Shown here in pieces: positions 35,785 through 45,045 of a DNA stretch of 64,000 bases. This DNA is from UMGS172 sp045587185 (GTDB lineage Bacteria > Bacillota > Clostridia > Oscillospirales > Acutalibacteraceae): NCBI GenBank assembly GCA_045587185.1, contig JAZNBS010000050.1, positions 1 to 64,000 of the forward strand, given 5' to 3'. The notes beneath the pieces are model-generated. The model saw nothing but the letters and a program-made list of their open reading frames with translations. It was not told the origin of the DNA and did no database searches. The position numbers and the translations under genes were made by a program. The stretch's first letter is position 1. Each line of letters starts with the position of its first letter.

Positions 35785-35905
35785 GTCTTCAGGGCGGGGT
35801 GAAATTCCCCACCGGCGGTGAAAGGCTCAGCCTCAAGCCCGCGAGCACTTAAGTGTTGATTTGGTGAAATTCCAAGGCCGACGGTAAAGTCCGGATGAAA
35901 GAAGA
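35785..35905 (+). promoter_or_regulatory. FMN riboswitch (RFN element)
   Basis: The conserved RFN blocks are present in order: TCTTCAGGGCGGGGTGAAAT, CCCCACCGGCGGT, AGCCCGCGAGC, GATTTGGTGAAATTCC, GGCCGACGGTAAAGTCCGG and ATGAAAGAAGA closing helix P1. It precedes a terminator at 35937 and ribU, so FMN binding should cause premature termination and repress riboflavin uptake. A sequence pairing AAAACAC with GTGTTGTTTT (35910-35935) may form part of the expression platform. Confidence 0.97.
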
Positions 35906-35936
35906 TACATAAAAACACTTATGGTGTTGTTTTGTT

Positions 35937-35963
35937 CCGCCTTGTATTTCCAAGGCGGTTTTT
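35937..35963 (+). terminator. Riboswitch-controlled terminator before ribU
   Basis: Stem CCGCCTTG / CAAGGCGG with a 6-base loop and TTTTT tail, between the RFN element and the ribU ATG. Confidence 0.85.
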
Positions 35964-35997
35964 ATTTATTTATAATTAAATGCTAAGGAGAAATTTT

Positions 35998-36663
35998 ATG
36001 GCAACCAAATCAAATAACATTAAAAAAATGTCGGTAATTGCTGTGCTTTGCGCCATTGCATACTTGGTATCACTCGTATTTCCTTTTAAAGTGCAGTTTC
36101 TGACGTTTGATTTAAAAGATGCGATTATTGCTATTTCGGCATTGATGTATGGCCCAATAGCAGGTCTTATAAGTTCGGTTATTGTTCCGTCCATAGAGTT
36201 TTTAACGACTTCATCAACGGGTGTTTACGGTCTTATAATGAATTTTTTGTCAAGCGCAGCGTTTTCTGTAACGGCGGGTTTAATATATAAATACCGTAAA
36301 TCGTTTTCGGGTGCAATCATCTCAATGTGCGCTTCGGTTTTTGCGGTTACCGCAGTTATGTTGGTTGCCAACCTTTTTATAACTCCATATTATATGGGCG
36401 TTGAAAGGGGAGTTGTAGTTGAACTTATTCCAAGTCTTTTGTTACCTTTCAATCTGATAAAGTCTGTTGTCAATGCATCTCTCACGTTACTTATATATAA
36501 ACCTATAACAGCGGCATTCGGACGGATGAGGTTGACCGAAAGAAAGGTTTATGATAAGTCTCAAGGTCTTCGTTCAATAATTCTTACGTTGTGCTCGTTG
36601 GCGGTTGCGACGGTTGCTATAGTAATATTTGTACTTTATCTCGGCGGCACTGTCGAAATTTGA
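35998..36663 (+). CDS. ribU: Riboflavin ECF transporter substrate-binding component RibU
   Basis: A 221-residue S-component with six membrane helices. Motifs typical of RibU are AIAYLVSLVFPFKVQFLTFDLKD in the first helices and ALMYGPIAGLISSVIV. It binds riboflavin outside and works with the general EcfA-EcfA'-EcfT module encoded elsewhere. The FMN riboswitch upstream fixes the substrate. ATG 35998 follows AAGGAG. Confidence 0.94.
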   Translation: MATKSNNIKKMSVIAVLCAIAYLVSLVFPFKVQFLTFDLKDAIIAISALMYGPIAGLISSVIVPSIEFLTTSSTGVYGLIMNFLSSAAFSVTAGLIYKYRKSFSGAIISMCASVFAVTAVMLVANLFITPYYMGVERGVVVELIPSLLLPFNLIKSVVNASLTLLIYKPITAAFGRMRLTERKVYDKSQGLRSIILTLCSLAVATVAIVIFVLYLGGTVEI

Positions 36664-36674
36664 AAATTTTTCTA

Positions 36675-36702
36675 TTGACAAATATAAAATTGGTGATATA
36701 AT
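36675..36702 (+). promoter_or_regulatory. Sigma-A promoter of the SAM riboswitch-metK unit
   Basis: TTGACA (36675-36680), 16 bases, TATAAT (36697-36702), starting 12 bases after the ribU stop. Confidence 0.85.
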
Positions 36703-36724
36703 ACTATCCGTAAATTGAATATTG

Positions 36725-36821
36725 CCTTATCAAGAGTGGTGGAGGGAATCGGCCCGATGATACCCGGCAACCTGTTGTTAAACAAGGTGCTAAATCCGAC
36801 GGTTTTTTGCCGAAAGATGAG
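36725..36821 (+). promoter_or_regulatory. SAM-I riboswitch (S box)
   Basis: S-box landmarks in order: CTTATCAAGAGTGGTGGAGG, GGCCCGATGATACCCGGCAACC, the AAGGTGCTAAATCC segment and the closing GAAAGATGAG. A terminator follows at 36828. High SAM should stop transcription of metK, the SAM synthetase. Confidence 0.97.
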
Positions 36822-36827
36822 TTTTTT

Positions 36828-36858
36828 AAGACCTGCCTCTTTCGGGGTGGGTCTTTTT
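36828..36858 (+). terminator. S-box expression-platform terminator before metK
   Basis: A 12-pair stem with G-U pairs (AAGACCTGCCTC / GGGGTGGGTCTT), TTTC loop and a T tail. Confidence 0.85.
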
Positions 36859-36896
36859 GTGTGTTTAAAATGTATTAAAAATAAAGGGAGAAAATT

Positions 36897-38078
36897 ATGG
36901 GTAAGTTTTTGTTTACATCCGAATCGGTTACTGCAGGTCACCCCGATAAAGTATCGGACAGTGTGTCTGATGCAATACTTGATGCAATTATTGCACAAGA
37001 CCCTTATGCACGTGTCGCCTGTGAGACATTCTGTACAACAGGTGTTGTCACCGTTATGGGTGAAATCACCACCACTGCCAAGGTTGATATTCCCAAAATT
37101 GTCCGAAAGACGGTTTGTGATATAGGTTATAATGCACCGTCACAAGGTTTTGATGGTAACACCTGTGCTGTTATGGTATCTTTGGACGAGCAGTCGCCCG
37201 ATATTGCAATGGGTGTTGACAGGTCCTTGGAACTTAAAAACGGTGAGCACGATGAATATAATCTCCACGGTGCTGGCGATCAGGGAATGATGTTCGGTTT
37301 CGCTTGTGATGAGACCGATGAATTGATGCCTATGCCGATTTCTTTGGCACATAAACTTGCAAGAAGACTGACCGATGTCAGAAAAGACGGTACTTTGGGT
37401 TATCTTTGCCCTGACGGTAAAACCCAGGTTACTGTTGAATATGTTGACGGAAAACCCGCAAGAGTTGAGGCTGTCGTTGTATCAAGTCAGCACAGTCCCG
37501 ATGTTTCCTTGGAAACTTTGCGTGCAGATATTCTTGAAAAGGTCATTAAACCTGTTATTCCCGAAGGCTTTATGGATAACGAAACCAAGGTTTACATAAA
37601 CCCCACTGGTCGTTTCGTTATCGGCGGTCCTCAGGGTGATACAGGTCTTACCGGACGTAAAATTATTGTTGATACTTACGGTGGATATGCACGTCACGGT
37701 GGCGGTGCATTCAGCGGTAAAGACCCCACAAAGGTTGACCGCTCTGCTGCGTATGCCGCACGTTATGTTGCCAAGAATATCGTTAAAGCAAGCATTGCTT
37801 CCAAGTGTGAAGTTGAATTGGCATACGCTATCGGTGTTGCAAAACCTGTTTCGGTAATGGTTGATACTTTTGGCACAGGAAAATACTCTGATGATAAAAT
37901 TGCCGATGCGGTAAATAAGGTGTTTGACCTTCGTCCCGCCGCTATCATTGATACCTTTGATATGCGTACCCCAATTTATTCAAACCTTTCGGCGTTGGGT
38001 CATATGGGTCGCGAAGAACTCGGTGTCAAGTGGGAATTGACCGATAAGGTTGACGCTTTGCTTGATGCTTTGAAGTAA
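36897..38078 (+). CDS. metK: S-adenosylmethionine synthetase
   Basis: A 393-residue MAT enzyme that makes SAM from methionine and ATP. It carries the signatures ESVTAGHPDKVSDSVSDAILDA (N-terminal ATP/Mg site), GAGDQGMMFG and GGGAFSGKDPTKVDRSAAYAAR. AGGGAG lies upstream of ATG 36897. It is controlled by the S box in its own leader, as in other Firmicutes. Confidence 0.98.
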   Translation: MGKFLFTSESVTAGHPDKVSDSVSDAILDAIIAQDPYARVACETFCTTGVVTVMGEITTTAKVDIPKIVRKTVCDIGYNAPSQGFDGNTCAVMVSLDEQSPDIAMGVDRSLELKNGEHDEYNLHGAGDQGMMFGFACDETDELMPMPISLAHKLARRLTDVRKDGTLGYLCPDGKTQVTVEYVDGKPARVEAVVVSSQHSPDVSLETLRADILEKVIKPVIPEGFMDNETKVYINPTGRFVIGGPQGDTGLTGRKIIVDTYGGYARHGGGAFSGKDPTKVDRSAAYAARYVAKNIVKASIASKCEVELAYAIGVAKPVSVMVDTFGTGKYSDDKIADAVNKVFDLRPAAIIDTFDMRTPIYSNLSALGHMGREELGVKWELTDKVDALLDALK

Positions 38079-38093
38079 TATTTTATAAAGTAG

Positions 38094-38128
38094 TGCCTGC
38101 CGTAAAATTTCAAACGGCAGGCATTTTG
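38094..38128 (+). terminator. Rho-independent terminator after metK
   Basis: A 10-bp stem TGCCTGCCGT / ACGGCAGGCA followed by TTTTG. Confidence 0.85.
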
Positions 38129-38191
38129 TTGTTGCAATAAGTTGTAATTTGGGGTAAAATATGTAAAGTTGAACTGAATTTGGAGGAAGAA

Positions 38192-39616
38192 ATGATTATT
38201 TCTGAAAACTTTACTTACACAGACGAATTTTTTAAAATTTTTGAACAACTCACAAAAATACCTCACGGCTCGGGCAATACTGCGGAAATTGCAAAGTTTT
38301 GTTATAATTTTGCAATTAACAACGGTTGTGAAGCACTGATTGATGAAATCGGTAATGTTATAATCAAGAAAAAAGCAGGAAAAGGTTTTGAGAATGCCGA
38401 GCCTATTATCGTACAAGGTCATCTTGATATGGTTTGTGAAAAAACACCCGACTCTGACCACGATTTCACCCGTGACCCTCTCAAACTTCGGTTTGACGGG
38501 AAATATATAACCGCTGAAAATACTACTTTGGGCGGTGATGACGGTATTGCAGTGGCTTATGCGTTGGCATTGATTAAGGATAAGAAACTGCAGTTGCCTC
38601 CGCTTGAAATATTGCTTACAACTGATGAAGAAACAGGTCTTTTCGGCGCGGCAGGGCTAGACGGTTTAATGCTTTCGGGCAAAAAACTTATAAACCTTGA
38701 TTCTGAGGAAGAAGGAATACTTCTTTGCGGTTGCGCAGGCGGTCTTACCGCAACAGTTAAAGAAGATTTTAAAGTCATTAAGGCCGAGGGTAATGTTGTC
38801 AATATTACGCTTCACGGTCTTTTGGGCGGTCATTCAGGTTGCGAAATCCACCGCCGCCGACTTAATGCTGCTTTGTGTATGGCCCAAATGCTGAAAAACT
38901 GCGGTTGTGAGTTTAAACTTGTTTCTTATGTAAGCGGTACCAAGTTTAATGCCATTCCTTGTGTATGCACCGCTGAAGTTTTGGTTGCGGATGCCGATGA
39001 ATTTATAAATAACATAAATATTCAACTTGAAAATATAAAGTTAAAATCGCAAAATTGTGAGGATACCCCAGCAATTTCATTCGAAATCAAGCAAAATACT
39101 GCCGAAACCTTGTGCGTTGATGACACAAATCGTATTATTAACTACCTTTGCAATGTCCCCGACGGTGTTATTTCAGAGGGGGAGACAGGTGTAATTACTT
39201 CACTCAATACAGGCGTCAGCACACTTAAAGACGGCAAGTGGCATTCTGAGGCACTTATACGCAGTATGGTTAACGGTGACCTTGACGTAATTGCTGAAAT
39301 GGTGGTGCATACTGCTTTTGAGGTTGGATTTAAGGTCGATTTCTCTGACAGGTATTCGGCATGGGAATATAACGAAGTTTCACCATTGCGTGACAGGATG
39401 ATTGATGTATTTGAGAGGATGTACGGTAAGAAACCGACTGTCAGTACCATACACGCAGGTCTTGAATGCGGTGTTATTTCGGACAAGATAGAGGGAATGG
39501 ATGCAGTTTCTATGGGACCAAACATTTTGGATGTTCACACTGTCAACGAGCGTCTTGACGTTGAAAGTGCCATTCGTTGCTATAAATATCTTGTTGAAAT
39601 TTTAAAGAGTTTCTAA
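38192..39616 (+). CDS. pepD: Aminoacyl-histidine dipeptidase (M20 PepD)
   Basis: A 474-residue di-zinc M20C peptidase that splits Xaa-His and other dipeptides in the cytoplasm. Metal and catalytic motifs are VQGHLDMV (about 76), LGGDDGIAVAYALA (about 113-115), TDEETGLFGA (about 145) and LLGGHSGCEIHRRRLNA. The length is normal for PepD. ATG 38192 is used because GGAGGAAG lies just upstream; the TTG at 38180 overlaps that site. Single gene between two terminators. Confidence 0.93.
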   Translation: MIISENFTYTDEFFKIFEQLTKIPHGSGNTAEIAKFCYNFAINNGCEALIDEIGNVIIKKKAGKGFENAEPIIVQGHLDMVCEKTPDSDHDFTRDPLKLRFDGKYITAENTTLGGDDGIAVAYALALIKDKKLQLPPLEILLTTDEETGLFGAAGLDGLMLSGKKLINLDSEEEGILLCGCAGGLTATVKEDFKVIKAEGNVVNITLHGLLGGHSGCEIHRRRLNAALCMAQMLKNCGCEFKLVSYVSGTKFNAIPCVCTAEVLVADADEFINNINIQLENIKLKSQNCEDTPAISFEIKQNTAETLCVDDTNRIINYLCNVPDGVISEGETGVITSLNTGVSTLKDGKWHSEALIRSMVNGDLDVIAEMVVHTAFEVGFKVDFSDRYSAWEYNEVSPLRDRMIDVFERMYGKKPTVSTIHAGLECGVISDKIEGMDAVSMGPNILDVHTVNERLDVESAIRCYKYLVEILKSF

Positions 39617-39618
39617 AC

Positions 39619-39650
39619 AAAAACCAAGCATCAAGAGATGCTTGGTTTTT
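39619..39650. terminator. Bidirectional terminator between pepD and the ABC exporter
   Basis: A 14-bp perfect stem AAAAACCAAGCATC / GATGCTTGGTTTTT with a 4-base loop. Confidence 0.9.
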
Positions 39651-39652
39651 GT

Positions 39653-41389
39653 TTAGGCAAATTGACTGTTATATAACTCGTAATAAAAGCCTTTTTTCTT
39701 CAAAAGTTCCTTGTGATTGCCGTGTTCGATTATATTACCGTCTTTCATAACAAGTATAACGTCTGAATGTTTGATAGTTGACAGTCTGTGAGCAACAATA
39801 AAACTTGTACGGCCCTGCATAAGTCTTGAAAAAGCGTGCTGAATGTGCATTTCGGTCTTGACGTCGATTGAGGACGTAGCCTCGTCAAGAATCAGCATCG
39901 GCGGTATACTAAGCATAACACGTGTGATGCACAGTAACTGTTTCTGACCTTCCGAAAGATTTCCGCCGTCCTCACCTAAATCAGTATCATAACCGTTGGG
40001 CAAACGCTTGATAAAACTGTGTGCATGGGTTGATTTCGCGGCGGCGATTATATCCTCATCGGTGGCATTTGGGTTACCCATAGTGATGTTTTCACGTATA
40101 GTGCCCGATTTAAGCCAAGTTTCTTGCAATACCATTCCGTAATTCTCACGCAGACTGTGGCGGGTTACATTGCGGATATCGTTTCCGTCAACCGTGATAC
40201 TGCCGTCTGTAACATCATAAAACCGCATAAGCAGATTAATAAGCGTTGTTTTTCCGCATCCCGTTGGGCCGACAATGGCAATCTGCTGACCGCTTTGAAA
40301 ATTCAAGGTAATACCGTTAATCAGCGGTTTTTTCGGTGTGTATGAGAACGAAATATCGTTCATTGAAACATTGCCTTGGGCATTTGGCATTTCAAAATTA
40401 TCTTGGTCGGAAATTTCCTGTGGTTGCTCTAAAAAATCGAAAACGCGGTCCGCTGATGCTTTGGCAGCGGCAAGTTCCGTTATAACTCCCGAAATTTCGT
40501 TAAACGGTTTGGCATATTGGCTTGCGTAACTCAACAGAATTGAAAGTGCGCCAACCGTGAATGTTGGATTTGAAATAACGGTTAATGCACCAACAAGACA
40601 GACTAAAGCGTAAATAATTGCGTTAATCATGCGCGTTGAGGGGTTAACCATTGATGAGAAGAAAGTTGCTTTAAGCGAATATTTTCTCAGTCGTTCGTTA
40701 ATTTCCTCAAACTTTTCTGTAGCCTCATCACTGTGGCAGAACGCCTTAATAACCTTTTGGTTTCCAACCGTTTCGTCAATATAAGCGGTCTGTTCACCAC
40801 GTGTTTCAGACTGTTTTTGGAACATAGAATAGGTTCTGTCTGATATAAATTTTGCAACCAGCAGTGAAACAGGGGTCAAAACTACAACAATAAGTGCAAT
40901 TACCCAATTTATCTTGAGCATTAACACAACTGTGCCTAAAACTGTTGCAATTCCCGCGAAAAGTTGTATAAAGCCCATCAAAAGACCGTCAGAAAGTGTA
41001 TCAACATCTGATATAACGCGGCTTACAACATCACCGTAAGGGTGAGTGTCAATGTAAGATAGAGGAAGTCTCTGTATTTTTTTAAAAGATTTGCTTCTGA
41101 GGTCGTGAACAAGTGAAAAGGTCATTTTATTGTTGCAGACACTCATAAACCATTGACTGATTGCGGCAAGACCTATTGAAAAAGAGGCCTTTATAATAAT
41201 ATCTAAAATCTTGGAAAAATTAACATTGCCTTTGTCCACAATGCAATCTATAGCATCGCCGATAAGCACAGGAATATAAAGAGTGAGTGCAACATTAAGT
41301 GTGGCAAGCAAAATTGATAAAATAAACACTATCTTTTGTTTGCCCAAAATTTTAAAAAGTTTAGAAAAAGTGCCTTTTTGTGTTCTCAT
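39653..41389 (-). CDS. ABC exporter half-transporter (catalytic-site partner)
   Basis: A 578-residue half-transporter: six membrane helices (about 20-310) and a nucleotide-binding domain with Walker A GPTGCGKTT, signature LSEGQKQ (not the usual LSGGQ) and a canonical Walker B LILDEATSS with the catalytic Glu. With its operon partner it forms a heterodimer in which only one ATP site is fully competent. The family includes multidrug, lipid and peptide exporters; substrate unknown. ATG 41389 follows GGAGATG and is 1 base from the end of the partner gene. Confidence 0.9.
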   Translation of the reverse strand: MRTQKGTFSKLFKILGKQKIVFILSILLATLNVALTLYIPVLIGDAIDCIVDKGNVNFSKILDIIIKASFSIGLAAISQWFMSVCNNKMTFSLVHDLRSKSFKKIQRLPLSYIDTHPYGDVVSRVISDVDTLSDGLLMGFIQLFAGIATVLGTVVLMLKINWVIALIVVVLTPVSLLVAKFISDRTYSMFQKQSETRGEQTAYIDETVGNQKVIKAFCHSDEATEKFEEINERLRKYSLKATFFSSMVNPSTRMINAIIYALVCLVGALTVISNPTFTVGALSILLSYASQYAKPFNEISGVITELAAAKASADRVFDFLEQPQEISDQDNFEMPNAQGNVSMNDISFSYTPKKPLINGITLNFQSGQQIAIVGPTGCGKTTLINLLMRFYDVTDGSITVDGNDIRNVTRHSLRENYGMVLQETWLKSGTIRENITMGNPNATDEDIIAAAKSTHAHSFIKRLPNGYDTDLGEDGGNLSEGQKQLLCITRVMLSIPPMLILDEATSSIDVKTEMHIQHAFSRLMQGRTSFIVAHRLSTIKHSDVILVMKDGNIIEHGNHKELLKKKGFYYELYNSQFA

Positions 41390-41390
41390 A

Positions 41391-43112
41391 TCACATCTCC
41401 TCCTTTTCCAACTGACTACGGCATATCTCGGCGTATACATCTGAAGTTTCAAGTAATTCTGAATGTGTACCGATACCGACAGCCTCACCGTCATCAAGCA
41501 CTATGATTTTATCGGCATTCATAACCGATGAAACACGTTGCGAAACGGTTATAACGGTGGGGTTCTGAGGCAAGTGGGATATTGCGTGACGCAGGTCGGC
41601 CTCGGTCTTGAAATCAAGTGCAGACGCGCTATCGTCAAGAATCAGAATTTGTGGGTTTGAGACCAAAGCACGGGCAATGCAAAGACGCTGACGCTGACCG
41701 CCCGAAAGATTTCGGCCGTTTTGTTCGATTTCGGCGTCAAGACCGCCTTTATTCTCAACTATCTCTTTGGCTTGTGCATCTTTTAACGCCTGCCAAAGTT
41801 GCTCATCAGAGGCGGTTTTTCCGCCAAGCAAAAGATTTTCTCTGACGGTGCCTTTGAATAGCACCGATTTCTGCAAAACAATTCCGATTAAACCCCTTAA
41901 CTCCTCATCGGGATAGTTTTTGACATCCCTGCCGTTTATCGCAACCAGACCGCTTGTTGCGCCGTAAAGATGGGGGATGAGATTAACCAGAGTTGATTTT
42001 CCGCTACCAGTAGCACCGATAATTCCAATGTGTTGACCGTGCTTTGCAGTAAAACTGATGTTTGTTAATGAAGCTTCGCCTGCACCGCAATAGGTAAATC
42101 CAACATTTTTAAATTGCAAGGCAAATCCAACGTCGGGAACAATTTTGCCATCGGTAGTTCTTTCAACAAAGTTTTCGGTTGAAAGTACGTTTTGTATCCG
42201 TGAGCCTGATGCTAATGCCTTGTTTACCGTCATTATCATATTGGCCAACTTTACAAGTTCAACAAGTATCTGAGTCATATAGTTATAAAGCGCAACAATC
42301 TGACCTTGGGTCATGTTGCCGTCATATACCCTGTGACCGCCAATCCAAATAATAAGAATTACCGCGGCGTTAACCACAACATAGGTCAACGGATTCATTA
42401 AAGCAGATATTCTGCCGACAAACTTTTGCAATGCAGTCAGTTCCGAGTTGTTCTGCTCAAAAATGTCAACGGTATCCTGCTCTTGCCGGTAGGCGCGTAT
42501 AACACGGACACCTTTTAGTGATTCACGTGTGTTGAGTGTAACACGGTCAAGTTTTTGCTGTATTTTTTTATAAAGAGGTACCGTAATTGCCATTATCACA
42601 ACGACAATGACTGTGAGAATAGGAATAGAAGCAAGAAAAATGAGGGCCGATTTGGTATCGACAGTGAAGGCCATAATCATTGCGCCAAAAACAATAAAAG
42701 GTGAGCGTAAAAGTAAACGCAAACCAAGATTTACACCCGTCTGCACTGTGTTGACATCACCGGTCATTCGGGTGATGAGGGAAGAGGTGCCAACCTTATC
42801 AAGGTCAGTAAAGTTGAACGAATTTATTTTTTTGAATAAAGCGGAACGAAGATTTGCGGCAAAACCAACCGAGGCATTGGCGGCAAAATACTGCGCAATT
42901 AAAGCGCAGGTGAAACCGATTATTCCTAAAATTGCCATCAGAATTCCGCGAGTGATTATAAACGATTTATCGCCGTTGCCGATACCACGGTCGATAATAT
43001 CGGCAACTACAAGCGGCACGAACAGTTCAAACAAAGCCTCGGTCAGTTTGGAAAACGGACCCAAAACTGCTTGTATGCGGTATTGCTTCATATATTTTAA
43101 AAGATTTTTCAT
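41391..43112 (-). CDS. ABC exporter half-transporter (degenerate Walker B partner)
   Basis: A 573-residue half-transporter with six membrane helices and an ATPase domain: Walker A GATGSGKST, canonical LSGGQRQ signature, but Walker B ILILDDSASALD has Asp where the catalytic Glu normally is. This complements the partner, which has an intact Glu but the LSEGQ signature, the usual asymmetry of TM287/288- or LmrCD-like heterodimers. GGGAGAAG lies before ATG 43112. First gene of the two-gene operon. Confidence 0.9.
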   Translation of the reverse strand: MKNLLKYMKQYRIQAVLGPFSKLTEALFELFVPLVVADIIDRGIGNGDKSFIITRGILMAILGIIGFTCALIAQYFAANASVGFAANLRSALFKKINSFNFTDLDKVGTSSLITRMTGDVNTVQTGVNLGLRLLLRSPFIVFGAMIMAFTVDTKSALIFLASIPILTVIVVVIMAITVPLYKKIQQKLDRVTLNTRESLKGVRVIRAYRQEQDTVDIFEQNNSELTALQKFVGRISALMNPLTYVVVNAAVILIIWIGGHRVYDGNMTQGQIVALYNYMTQILVELVKLANMIMTVNKALASGSRIQNVLSTENFVERTTDGKIVPDVGFALQFKNVGFTYCGAGEASLTNISFTAKHGQHIGIIGATGSGKSTLVNLIPHLYGATSGLVAINGRDVKNYPDEELRGLIGIVLQKSVLFKGTVRENLLLGGKTASDEQLWQALKDAQAKEIVENKGGLDAEIEQNGRNLSGGQRQRLCIARALVSNPQILILDDSASALDFKTEADLRHAISHLPQNPTVITVSQRVSSVMNADKIIVLDDGEAVGIGTHSELLETSDVYAEICRSQLEKEEM

Positions 43113-43244
43113 AACTTCTCCCAAATCTTGTATAATAAACCTGTAATGTATAAATTATACCAAAATCCCATTTAAAATCAAGCACAACAAAAATATATCT
43201 TCACTTTTTTGAAAAAATATGGTAATATATCATCGGTGATATAA

Positions 43245-43448
43245 ATGGAACAAAAGAAAATAGATAGAATTTCTGAACTCACACGAATTTCCCGTGAAAG
43301 GGAACTGACCGAAGACGAACAAAAAGAACGCGCCGCATTGCGACGCGAGTATATTGATTCTTACAAAGCATCTCTTACAGGGATTTTGGATAACACTTAT
43401 ATCCAAAATCCCGACGGAAGCAAGCAAAAACTTAAACCCAAAAAGTAG
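43245..43448 (+). CDS. DUF896 (YnzC-like) small protein
   Basis: A 67-residue basic protein: ISELTRISRERELTEDEQKE, then LRREYIDSYKASLTGILDNTYI. This is the DUF896 pattern, a two-helix bundle of unknown function, SOS-linked in Bacillus (YnzC). Monocistronic, divergent from the ABC operon. A GGTGAT site lies upstream of ATG 43245. Confidence 0.88.
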   Translation: MEQKKIDRISELTRISRERELTEDEQKERAALRREYIDSYKASLTGILDNTYIQNPDGSKQKLKPKK

Positions 43449-43483
43449 GGGTTATATTTTGTGAGGATTGGGTTTGACGGCTC

Positions 43484-44176
43484 TTATTTCAAACGTTTAT
43501 TGTACTTTTTTATAAGTTCGGGTATCTCGGCAACGGTTTCAACCTGCAGTTCGCATTGCGGAATATCGGGTCTCGGCCAACTGCCGACTGTGTTGACATA
43601 TACAGGCACATAACCTGCATTGCGTGATGCTTCAATATCGTTTATAGGATTGTCGCCCACATACATCATTTCAGATGGGTCAAGCATCAACCATTCGGCC
43701 ATCATATTGAAAGCAGTCAACTGCGGTTTTGGGCAGTTATATTGACCGCATACGATGACTCGGTCAAAAATGTTTTCCAATCCCAGCATTTCAAGTTTTT
43801 TCTCCTGAAGTCCTGGCAAACCGTTGGTGATAAGTCCTAATTTGTAACCGTTCGACTTTAGGGTTTCTAACACAGGTTTTGTAAACGGGAAGGGAACAGC
43901 AACATTCATAAACTCGGAAAACACAAAGTCAGAATATGCTTTGCCGTCAATTTTTTTGGTGAACAGGGGTGTTTCGTTGACTATGTATTCTCGTATCTTG
44001 TCCCAACCGTAGTAAACACAACTTTTGTCGGTATTTATCATTATTTCAGCAATCTTACTGTCGGAAAGTTTTGGATTAACAGGAAGTTTTTTGCGTATTT
44101 TTTTTGCAACCTCACTCAAGGTTGCATAGCGGTCAAAAAGGGTATGGTCAAGGTCAAATATAACGGCTTTTATCAT
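43484..44176 (-). CDS. HAD-superfamily hydrolase
   Basis: A 230-residue haloacid-dehalogenase-like phosphatase. Motif I FDLDHTLFD (residues 7-15) carries the nucleophile and acid Asp, motif II is LITNG (about 115), motif III Lys lies in CPKPQ (about 148) and motif IV is VGDNPINDI (about 173). An alpha-helical cap (15-100) suggests subfamily I. The substrate cannot be told; YjjG- or pyrophosphatase-like roles are possible. Confidence 0.85.
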   Translation of the reverse strand: MIKAVIFDLDHTLFDRYATLSEVAKKIRKKLPVNPKLSDSKIAEIMINTDKSCVYYGWDKIREYIVNETPLFTKKIDGKAYSDFVFSEFMNVAVPFPFTKPVLETLKSNGYKLGLITNGLPGLQEKKLEMLGLENIFDRVIVCGQYNCPKPQLTAFNMMAEWLMLDPSEMMYVGDNPINDIEASRNAGYVPVYVNTVGSWPRPDIPQCELQVETVAEIPELIKKYNKRLK

Positions 44177-44246
44177 AAGATAACACCCCCCAAAGTATGT
44201 ATTTTATCTTAATTTATTTGAAAGAATTTGTCAAGGAAGTTGTGCT

Positions 44247-44828
44247 ATGAAAATAATTCTCGCGAGCAAATCTCCCAGAAGAAAAGAGATTCTTGAAAAT
44301 TTGGGATTTGAGTTTGATATAATCACTGCCGATACTGATGAGTCGTCGGATATAACCGAACCTGAGTCACTAGTGCAGGTTTTGGCAGTCAGAAAAGGCA
44401 AAGCGGTACAAAATATGCGCGGTGAACGAGATACGCTCATCATTTCTTGCGATACCGTTGTGAGTTGTGACGGCAAAATTTTAGGCAAACCTCATACACC
44501 TGAGGAAGCCAAATCAATGCTCCGTTCTCTTTCTGGCAGAAGCCACACCGTTTTAAGCGGACTTGCGTTGTTTTACAACGGAAAGACTATCTCGGGTGTT
44601 GAGAGTACCGAGGTGTATTTTGCCAATATGCCCAGTGATTTTATTGAGACTTATGTTGCGAGCGGTGACCCAATGGACAAGGCAGGCTCATATGCAGTTC
44701 AGGGCAAAACAAGTTTGTATATTGATAAGATTGACGGATGTTATTTTAATGTTGTCGGTCTGCCTGTCAGACTGCTTGCAAAACTTATGAACAACCTTGG
44801 TATAGAACTGAATGATTTAATATCTTAA
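44247..44828 (+). CDS. maf: Maf nucleoside triphosphate pyrophosphatase
   Basis: A 193-residue Maf protein: the N-terminal LASKSPRRKEIL motif, SCDTVVSCDGKILGKP with the metal-binding Asp, SGRSHTVLSG, and DKAGSYAVQG. It hydrolyses dTTP/UTP and modified NTPs and is linked to septum inhibition. A strong terminator follows. Confidence 0.94.
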   Translation: MKIILASKSPRRKEILENLGFEFDIITADTDESSDITEPESLVQVLAVRKGKAVQNMRGERDTLIISCDTVVSCDGKILGKPHTPEEAKSMLRSLSGRSHTVLSGLALFYNGKTISGVESTEVYFANMPSDFIETYVASGDPMDKAGSYAVQGKTSLYIDKIDGCYFNVVGLPVRLLAKLMNNLGIELNDLIS

Positions 44829-44838
44829 TGATTATGTT

Positions 44839-44867
44839 AAAAGGAGCCAAATTCGGCTCCTTTTTTT
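44839..44867. terminator. Terminator after maf
   Basis: Stem AAAAGGAGCC / GGCTCCTTTT with a 6-base loop and a T7 tail. The minus-strand 44866 gene ends at its edge, so it may act in both directions. Confidence 0.85.
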
Positions 44868-45045
44868 AAATAATTGGCGGTTCGGGTGTTCTTCTGATTC
44901 TCGGCAACGGTGACTGGTAGGGAAAAACATCCTCACGGCTCATTATATTGTCATATTCAACGCTGTTTTCCGAGCAGTAAACAGTATCAACGGTATCGTC
45001 GGGTTCTTTTCTAATTGGGTCAAATTTCTTCTTTTTATCTGGCAT
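44866..45045 (-). CDS. Small hypothetical protein behind an RBS hairpin
   Basis: A 59-residue charged protein, MPDKKKKFDPIRKEPDDT..., with no hydrophobic segment or known motif and a Pro/Arg-rich end. Reality as a gene is supported by AAAGGAG 8 bases before ATG 45045 and by its position after the lipoprotein gene with a terminator behind. An in-frame ATG lies 18 bases upstream but overlaps the ribosome site. Not recognised. Confidence 0.5.
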   Translation of the reverse strand: MPDKKKKFDPIRKEPDDTVDTVYCSENSVEYDNIMSREDVFPYQSPLPRIRRTPEPPII

